Of a stretch of DNA of 64,000 bases, positions 58,385 to 64,000 are shown in pieces. Position numbers and translations under genes: made by a program. Source of the stretch: Levilactobacillus fuyuanensis (GTDB lineage: Bacteria > Bacillota > Bacilli > Lactobacillales > Lactobacillaceae); assembly GCF_003946395.1 (NCBI RefSeq), contig NZ_RHNZ01000006.1:116356-180355 (forward strand). The letters run 5' to 3'. Positions within the stretch are counted from its first letter, which is position 1. Each line of letters begins with the position of its first letter. The notes under the pieces are model-generated. The model did no database searches. It worked only from the letters and a program-made list of their open reading frames with translations, and was not told the origin of the DNA.

Positions 58385-61300
58385 TTAAGAACTCTCCCAC
58401 CCTTCGTTGCTCTGCCACCGTTAACGCAAATTTACCATCCCGGTCCAGCAAAAATGGGACCTCCATAACTCGCCCGTTCACTAATTCCTGTTGAATGAAG
58501 TTCTGCGACCCTGCTGGCACAATTAAATTGACCATTAACACCCGCCAATCTGACTGTCCCGTTCGTCGACTGATCTCATCTAATTTATCCATGACATGTT
58601 GTCGTTCTGAGGCCACCTCGCGTTGATGAGGCTGCCGCCAATTCTTGAGATCAATCAAAACGTGGTTAGCTGTTTGAAAGTCAAAAAGTTCATGATTTAA
58701 TTGCTTCAAGTCGTATAGCTGGGTTGACCAATACTTTTCAATCAAAAATTTTCCGCATTTTTCGCCCAGAATCCCTTGATAACTGTCGAATTGAACTGGA
58801 TTAAGAATATAATCCAGCACCTTCCAAGATACTGGCCATTGATTGGCCTCAAAAAGTTCCCGCAAGTCAGGATTCTTGGAAATAATTGACAATCCAGCCG
58901 TTTCTGCCGAAATTTCCACATTTCCTTTATCATCTGATGGAAAGGTAAAATCATCTCTCTCGCGTTGGACGCGATAGCTCACTGATTTCAGATCCAAATA
59001 AGAAAATTCCGACCGGATCTGATGACTGTCATATTGATGGGCCGTCATCGTTGGATATTTTAATAGTGTCTCGCGATATGTTTGAAAATACCCGGCCGCG
59101 GCAACCGAGGTTTGCAATTGGCCGACCATTCGTAAAACTGCGTCCTTCGTTTCCTGCGTCTGATTCCGGAACCTGATTCGTCGCGTATGTGCTGCTGTTG
59201 GTATGATATGTTTTTTCTGTAACTGATGGTCGCGAATCGCTTGCGCAACTGGCCCTAACTGATAATCCTGCATCATTGTGACATTAAAATAATCAATCAC
59301 ACCAGTCCCTAACAAAACCATGGTCTCCGGCACCTTATTAAATGCCCGGTCCAACCGCCCAACTGCCTGCAAAATAAGCCGTGTATGCGCGCCAACGTAG
59401 CTGATAGTGTCTCGAAATTGACGAACTGGTTGCCCATTGCTCTGCTTGCGCGCATACTTTGCCATCTGCGCTAAATTAATCTCACCATTGTCCACGAGCC
59501 CTGCTAATTCATAATAGCCTGTGAGCCATTCTTTACGATTATTAGGTCTAGCCTGAGCAGGAATCTGGGTAAATATTTGGGTAACGCGTCCCAAATAAAT
59601 ACCAGCAATATCCACCATTTGACGCCGCTCGTCGTCAGCCGATACTGCTTTTGGTGCAATATCGATGAGTTGCGCGCTTTCTACGTTGTCCACGTAATAC
59701 TGTAGATTTTGCCCAACCCCCAGAGTGGCGTAACTGCTCAGCAAGTACACTCTAGTTGCTTTAACCGCCGGCAAATCTAACGCCTCATCCACTTGTTTTT
59801 TAACAGCCAAATGTTGAGACGATAACTTCTTAGCAATCATTCGTATCTGTGGGCGTGAGTTTTCCGTCGCACAAAGGATGGCAACCAACTTCTCCCACAC
59901 CTGCTCTATAAATTTCCGATCCATGACTAAATGACGAATATCGTCATCTTCTTTTGGCAGGATACTCTGCAGCCCTAAAAATGTTGGTAGTTTCTTGTTA
60001 CCTAAAAAACAGACGAAACTATCGAATAATTCTAAATAACGCAACTGAATATACTGATATTCTTTAGGATTATCTTTCTTCTGAAAATGCTGATGAATCT
60101 GGGTCATCGTCTGTTTAACAAATTGCTCCAAGTTTTTTAAGTTCTCGCCTTGCTCCGACGACAGTTTCAACTCCTGTAAACGTGCTTGAATTAAATCACG
60201 CATACAGTGTCCACCCTCACTAGTCGCAGCCTGTGATGTCGTTTCCAAAACCTTAACTGTCCCGCCATTTTTACGATAGCGCCGACTAACGTCAAAACTT
60301 TCCTTAATCGCTTCCGGTAAATTTTCGAGACCATAAAGCAATCGTTCTCCCAGCTGCTCTCGTAAAAAATTAAAATCAAAATTACTGAGCACCGTTTCAA
60401 CATCGACTGTTGCCGACATTCCCAAAACCATCCCCCGCTTCACGAGCTTCAAGAGAAACTTTTCCGGAGTCGTCTGAACTGTGGCAATTTCAATCTGCGT
60501 TCGATTTAAATGATCGTCACTATCTGTTAAAGAGACCAACTGTAAGCCATAGCGCTGCAGATGACGGCCGTAATAATTTTCAAACTTAATCTTAGCAACC
60601 TCATGTCGGCGCCCACCAAGCTGCTGAAACATCGCCGTTATAATATTCTTGGCATCTTGTGACAGCCATAACGTGTCACAAACCGTTCGCAGAGCACTCT
60701 CTAACTGCAATTGATTGTCTAAGTCTTCACGCTGTCCGTTGATCTGAAGTTGATAGAGTTCTGCCCACTTTCCCATTAAAGATGTGAACGTCTCTAAGAA
60801 GCACCCAATCTGCTGCACCATTTCATAAAAGTGGAGATCATGAATTTTGGGTTTCAGATTGGTCAAAATCACCTTTTTTTCTTCCGGATTATCTTGACTC
60901 CACCAAGCATGACTACTGGTTATTGTTAAGCTCGATAGATTGAAGATGAAATTTGTCTTTGCTGCCGAGTTAACTGTTTTATAGTCCTCAGTTAACTTAT
61001 ACTTTTGATCCAGATAATTGACACGTTGTTTTAATTGACTAAACCGTTGCTTCTGTCGAAGAATTGCCATAATATCCGCTGGTCGTCTCTTCTGAAGATT
61101 AGTCGTCGCCGCGTGAATTTCTCGAAAAAGCGCTAAAAAATCTATCGGTAATCGCAAACCACCATCAATGATTTGATCACTCAGAATGCGCTTCATTTCA
61201 TCGATTTCGTCCAACACAATCAAGGAATCACCGAGTTCCTCATCACGACTAATCGTGATCGACTGTGAACCGAAAAATGATTGATAGCTCCTCGTAAACT

Positions 61301-61988
61301 TGGCCCACGTCAGAAGTACCAATTGGTGTTGGTTTAAATTAATTTCTGGAAAATACTGATTGAGATAATGGGCAGCAGGTGTCTCATCAGCGGCAACATA
61401 AGTACAAAAACGGACCCGATTCCCATGATCCAACGGCACATCGAGTCCAAGCTCATCAGCTAATACCCCAATTAGTGCCCCCTTAAACTCAGTAAAAGCT
61501 TGCGCCATATTTTGGTAATCCTTGATTCGTCCGCCGCTTAAAACTTGATCCGGCTGATTATGAAAACGTTGGTAATACGTCTCTAATCGCTCTAGGACCC
61601 GTGAAAGTTCCTCAGATCGTAAACTCGCTGGAATATCGTGTCGATGATTTAAAACAATGGCAATCGTTTCCTCTAACGACCGCAGAACTGCTAACGTTCG
61701 ATAGAAATATTGCTGACGTGTCTCCGTAGACGTAAAAGCCCCATTCTCTGCCACGTATTTAGCGAGTAGTGTTTTGCCAAAAGTCTCCGGATAGAGATTA
61801 TTCTTCTTTGTGGCGACAAAATATGCGCGAAACTTTGGATTCTCGGCAACACGTTTACATAGGTAATTAATAACCCCAAACGTTTTTCCACTACCTGTTG
61901 GTGCAGGAACCGTCACGAGTGCCCCTGGTTGCTCGGTGGTTATCATATCGTAAGCCGGTTTCAATATCTCAGAAAATTTCAGACCCAT
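58377..61988 (-). CDS. Large SF2 helicase with C-terminal nuclease-like domain
   Basis: The product is about 1203 residues. Helicase motifs: Walker A VPAPTGSGKTFGV (about 27-39), II VLDEIDEMKRI (about 258), III LGMSATVDVE (about 522), V-like SSYATLGVGQNL (about 751) and VI LQAVGRLDRAF (about 873). Residues 1060-1120 hold FDSYQGILGEKCGKFLIEKYW and then FDFQTANHVLIDLKNWR, which fits a PD-(D/E)xK fold (Asp, Asp-x-Lys). A Fe-S cysteine cluster of DinG/XPD type is not seen. ATG 61988 is chosen (GGGAG 12 bases upstream, weak); ATG 62015 is possible. Likely acts on nucleic acid with the overlapping downstream protein. Confidence 0.75.
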   Translation of the reverse strand: MGLKFSEILKPAYDMITTEQPGALVTVPAPTGSGKTFGVINYLCKRVAENPKFRAYFVATKKNNLYPETFGKTLLAKYVAENGAFTSTETRQQYFYRTLAVLRSLEETIAIVLNHRHDIPASLRSEELSRVLERLETYYQRFHNQPDQVLSGGRIKDYQNMAQAFTEFKGALIGVLADELGLDVPLDHGNRVRFCTYVAADETPAAHYLNQYFPEINLNQHQLVLLTWAKFTRSYQSFFGSQSITISRDEELGDSLIVLDEIDEMKRILSDQIIDGGLRLPIDFLALFREIHAATTNLQKRRPADIMAILRQKQRFSQLKQRVNYLDQKYKLTEDYKTVNSAAKTNFIFNLSSLTITSSHAWWSQDNPEEKKVILTNLKPKIHDLHFYEMVQQIGCFLETFTSLMGKWAELYQLQINGQREDLDNQLQLESALRTVCDTLWLSQDAKNIITAMFQQLGGRRHEVAKIKFENYYGRHLQRYGLQLVSLTDSDDHLNRTQIEIATVQTTPEKFLLKLVKRGMVLGMSATVDVETVLSNFDFNFLREQLGERLLYGLENLPEAIKESFDVSRRYRKNGGTVKVLETTSQAATSEGGHCMRDLIQARLQELKLSSEQGENLKNLEQFVKQTMTQIHQHFQKKDNPKEYQYIQLRYLELFDSFVCFLGNKKLPTFLGLQSILPKEDDDIRHLVMDRKFIEQVWEKLVAILCATENSRPQIRMIAKKLSSQHLAVKKQVDEALDLPAVKATRVYLLSSYATLGVGQNLQYYVDNVESAQLIDIAPKAVSADDERRQMVDIAGIYLGRVTQIFTQIPAQARPNNRKEWLTGYYELAGLVDNGEINLAQMAKYARKQSNGQPVRQFRDTISYVGAHTRLILQAVGRLDRAFNKVPETMVLLGTGVIDYFNVTMMQDYQLGPVAQAIRDHQLQKKHIIPTAAHTRRIRFRNQTQETKDAVLRMVGQLQTSVAAAGYFQTYRETLLKYPTMTAHQYDSHQIRSEFSYLDLKSVSYRVQRERDDFTFPSDDKGNVEISAETAGLSIISKNPDLRELFEANQWPVSWKVLDYILNPVQFDSYQGILGEKCGKFLIEKYWSTQLYDLKQLNHELFDFQTANHVLIDLKNWRQPHQREVASERQHVMDKLDEISRRTGQSDWRVLMVNLIVPAGSQNFIQQELVNGRVMEVPFLLDRDGKFALTVAEQRRVGEFLNG

Positions 61989-62169
61989 GTATTCTGTCAG
62001 CTCCCAGCACAGCATTTCTTTCTAAACTAGCAAACAATGGGTTGATTTACAATCTCCTTTACACAATTTGTACAATGTTTACCGACATTTTACTGGAAAG
62101 CCATCTCATTCAAATTTTTACGCGAGTCAGACTCTGCAACATGACGCCATCTCAATTAGCAATTTCCAC

Positions 62170-62200
62170 AAAAAATAGGCCTCCCAACTGGCAGACCTAC
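62170..62200 (-). terminator. Terminator of the MFS gene
   Basis: On minus, TAGGTCTGCC-AGTT-GGGAGGCCTA (two mismatches) followed by six T. The remaining 62016-62169 would hold the helicase promoter; TTGTAC-18-TGTAAA is a weak candidate. Confidence 0.8.
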
Positions 62201-62219
62201 ATTTATTATCCAATTCAAT

Positions 62220-63377
62220 TTAAGCCAATTTCCGGCGGTTCCGCCAGTACACCACCACGAGTAGCGGAAGTGTAACCGCCATCATCGGGTAGAGCGAGAC
62301 CCATGGCAGGTAGGTCGTGATGACCCCCGCCAGCATGGGGCCGAGCGTCATCCCCAGGTCGATGCCAATATAGAATGTGCTGTTGGCCAGGCCTCGGTCT
62401 GACTTGGGAACCAGCGTGAGCGACTTCGCCTGACAGATAGAAAACATCAGGCCGTACCCAGCGGCAAGCCCCACGGCGCCAACAACCAGCATCAGCCAGT
62501 TGGTCATATCCGTCAGCCCGATAATGCCAATCAGATTACACCCCAGACAGACCCAGAAGAATTTGCCAAAGGGAATCCGGTCAAAAGCGTCCCGTAAAAG
62601 TAACCGCATCGCTAACAGCACCAACGCATAGACCGGAAAGAAGGCCCCAGCCGGGATCGCAAAGCCCCGGTGTTCGACGTAGCTCACGATATAGGTCTGC
62701 GTCGCAAAATACGGCAGAGAGAAGAGTAAGAGAATCACGGCAACCGGGATGACCTTGGGCTGAACCAGCCGAAATTTCGGCTGCTGGGCTTTACTCTTCC
62801 GGTATTCGGGATGCGGGACACTTCGGTTACCCACGAACTGAATAATGATGAGCAAAAGCGTCACGCAAATCGCGGCAACCCAGAAAACACTGCGATAGCC
62901 TAAATGGTGATAGAGATAAACACTCACCGCGGGACCAATCGCCATCCCCAAAGCGTTGGCGATTCCGTAGATTCCCATGCCGGCACCAATTCGGTCGGCC
63001 GGTAACAGGCTGGCCATCCAGGTCGACATACAAACGGTACAAAGCGTATAGCCCAGGCCGTTCACGACCCGCCACACCATAATCAAGGGAACGGACGTGG
63101 TTAAACCATAGCCTACACAGGCGACAAGGATCAGAGTTCCTCCAATCAAAGTCAGCCGATACTTAGAGAAACGATCGGTCAGATTCCCAGCTAGTGGCCG
63201 TAAGACCAGTGAGGTCAGGTTCATCATCCCGGCGACGACCCCGGCTAACACACTGTTTGCCCCGACATTACTCGAAAATCCCGCAATAATGGGATTCACC
63301 AGCATTGGACTCATCAGGAAGAAGAAGCTGGCGGCTAAAACTAATTTCACATCTTTTGTATACAAATGGGTCTTCAC
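62220..63377 (-). CDS. Major facilitator superfamily transporter
   Basis: The 385-residue protein has twelve membrane segments. Between segments 2 and 3 is RPLAGNLTDRFSKYR, the MFS loop motif (G-x-L-x-D-R). Segment 5 has GIYGIANALGMAIGPAVSVYL, similar to antiporter motif C of drug exporters. The substrate is unknown. It starts with GTG seven bases after the marR stop, so both are one operon; expression is probably derepressed by a ligand of that regulator. Confidence 0.9.
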   Translation of the reverse strand: MKTHLYTKDVKLVLAASFFFLMSPMLVNPIIAGFSSNVGANSVLAGVVAGMMNLTSLVLRPLAGNLTDRFSKYRLTLIGGTLILVACVGYGLTTSVPLIMVWRVVNGLGYTLCTVCMSTWMASLLPADRIGAGMGIYGIANALGMAIGPAVSVYLYHHLGYRSVFWVAAICVTLLLIIIQFVGNRSVPHPEYRKSKAQQPKFRLVQPKVIPVAVILLLFSLPYFATQTYIVSYVEHRGFAIPAGAFFPVYALVLLAMRLLLRDAFDRIPFGKFFWVCLGCNLIGIIGLTDMTNWLMLVVGAVGLAAGYGLMFSICQAKSLTLVPKSDRGLANSTFYIGIDLGMTLGPMLAGVITTYLPWVSLYPMMAVTLPLLVVVYWRNRRKLA

Positions 63378-63383
63378 ACGACC

Positions 63384-63809
63384 TCAGTTCCTTTCCAAAT
63401 TCTGGCTGATGCGATCCAGCATCGCCAAAAGTTCTTGTTGTTCGGTCGGTGTAAAGTCGGTGAACAGTGCCTGACTGGTATCTTCAATGTGCGCATCTAA
63501 CTGCCGGCATTTCGCAACCCCGGCCGTCGTGAACCCCACCAGCTTAGCACGACCATCGTTAGGATTAGGGTCTAATCGTAACAACTGCCGGTTAACCAGT
63601 CGCTTCACAATCATGCGGGCGGTCTGGTGGGTAACCTGCTGATGATCTTTAAAATCCGTAATCGTACTCTGTGGAAAGTCTTCAAAGAACCGCAGCGCAT
63701 CGGCCTGCTCACTGGTCAATTCCAGTTGGCCCGCGAATAAATTTCGCTTGTGTCTGATTCGCCGCCCCAAAATAACCAGCTTGCGAGAAATCATTTGATC
63801 ACCGTTCAT
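63384..63809 (-). CDS. MarR family transcriptional regulator
   Basis: The 141-residue winged-helix repressor has the recognition region FPQSTITDFKDHQQVTHQTARMIVKRLVNRQLLRLDPNPNDGRAKL, the wing DGRAKLV being the MarR hallmark, and N/C-terminal dimerisation helices. ATG follows GAGGTGATTCC. It precedes the MFS gene and lies just after a TACAG-N4-CTGTA palindrome. Confidence 0.92.
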   Translation of the reverse strand: MNGDQMISRKLVILGRRIRHKRNLFAGQLELTSEQADALRFFEDFPQSTITDFKDHQQVTHQTARMIVKRLVNRQLLRLDPNPNDGRAKLVGFTTAGVAKCRQLDAHIEDTSQALFTDFTPTEQQELLAMLDRISQNLERN

Positions 63810-63831
63810 GGAATCACCTCTATAGCCATTG

Positions 63832-63845
63832 TACAGCTAACTGTA
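63832..63845. promoter_or_regulatory. Candidate MarR operator
   Basis: TACAG-CTAA-CTGTA palindrome 23 bases upstream of the marR start, in the position expected for an autoregulatory site. Confidence 0.55.
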
Positions 63846-63923
63846 TAGTTTTGGAAGCCTTCACCCAATTTTCTTCTACCCACGCAGCTATGAAATGAGT
63901 CAAATTGATTTCCACAAAAAAAG

Positions 63924-64000
63924 GGTTCTATGTCAACTGTTGTTGGTAATTCTATTTATAAAGTTGTCTAATCCATTGAGATTAGGCAATTTTTTTGAGT
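63924..64000. mobile_element. Probable end of an ISL3-like insertion sequence
   Basis: GGTTCTATGTCAACTGTTGT (63924-63943) resembles the terminal inverted repeats of ISL3-family elements of lactic acid bacteria (recalled, not matched to a database). A plus-strand terminator follows (TGTCTAATC/GATTAGGCA then seven T, 63965-63996). The transposase would lie outside the window. Confidence 0.4.

Noticed and set aside
1..64000. CRISPR arrays, tRNA and rRNA genes
   Set aside because: None found by reading both strands for regularly spaced repeats or conserved rRNA/tRNA segments.

Overview
The window looks like the chromosome of a lactic acid bacterium of the Lactobacillaceae, close to the heterofermentative Levilactobacillus type. 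This rests on gene order (rnhB-rbgA; cca-ABC-F-thyA-folA; hup-der-rpsA-cmk; scpA-scpB-rluB; pyk near dnaE; dnaG-rpoD; glyQ-glyS), a 316-residue thymidylate synthase of the Lactobacillus casei type, a pyruvate kinase with the extra C-terminal domain, and AGGAGG ribosome binding sites. The pfkA gene that homofermentative relatives carry beside pyk is absent and a transaldolase-family gene sits there instead. Nearly every gene is on the minus strand; only a hemolysin III-like gene and a yitT-like gene are on plus. No rRNA, tRNA or CRISPR array was seen.

Layout: 1-2.1 kb holds dprA (partial), rnhB and rbgA. 2.4-6.7 kb holds a secreted CAP-domain protein, a lipoprotein and the yozE-ypmS-ypmR cluster. 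6.7-13.1 kb holds degV, hemolysin III, folA, thyA, an ABC-F ATPase and cca. 13.3-20.9 kb holds yitT, a TPR protein, hup, der, rpsA, cmk and a LysM protein. 21.2-22.7 kb is an AT-rich insert with two unknown membrane proteins. 22.8-33.7 kb holds recQ, a ypbB-like gene, ribU under an FMN riboswitch, rluB, scpB, scpA, ribT, xerD, cvfB, pyk and the transaldolase-family gene. 33.8-43.7 kb holds dnaE, clpB, pepT, a nif3-family gene and trmK. 44-48.5 kb holds a small secreted protein, an MMPL exporter and an Rrf2 regulator. 49-56.3 kb holds rpoD, dnaG, a membrane protein and glyQS under a T-box. 56.3-62 kb is a two-gene cassette, and 62.2-63.8 kb an MFS transporter with its MarR regulator. An insertion-sequence end may begin at the right edge.

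Most of the window is core housekeeping: DNA replication and recombination, chromosome segregation, ribosome biogenesis, translation and one-carbon metabolism. The most unusual part is the cassette at 56.3-62 kb. A 1.2-kb-residue-scale SF2 helicase with a C-terminal PD-(D/E)xK-like nuclease motif overlaps, by 8 bases, a 688-residue protein of unknown family that has faint PIWI/Argonaute-like sequence features. It resembles in outline the helicase, REase and PIWI modules (pPIWI_RE type) known from genome conflict, and is the best candidate here for an undescribed defence system.

Several non-coding regions hold strong, unexplained structure: two copies in opposite orientation of a roughly 190-200 bp structured repeat upstream of clpB, a truncated copy after folA, a four-helix element between rpsA and der, a long-range stem upstream of the lipoprotein gene, a CtsR-like box at the end of pepT, and an inverted repeat that could mask the ribosome binding site of the transaldolase-family gene.
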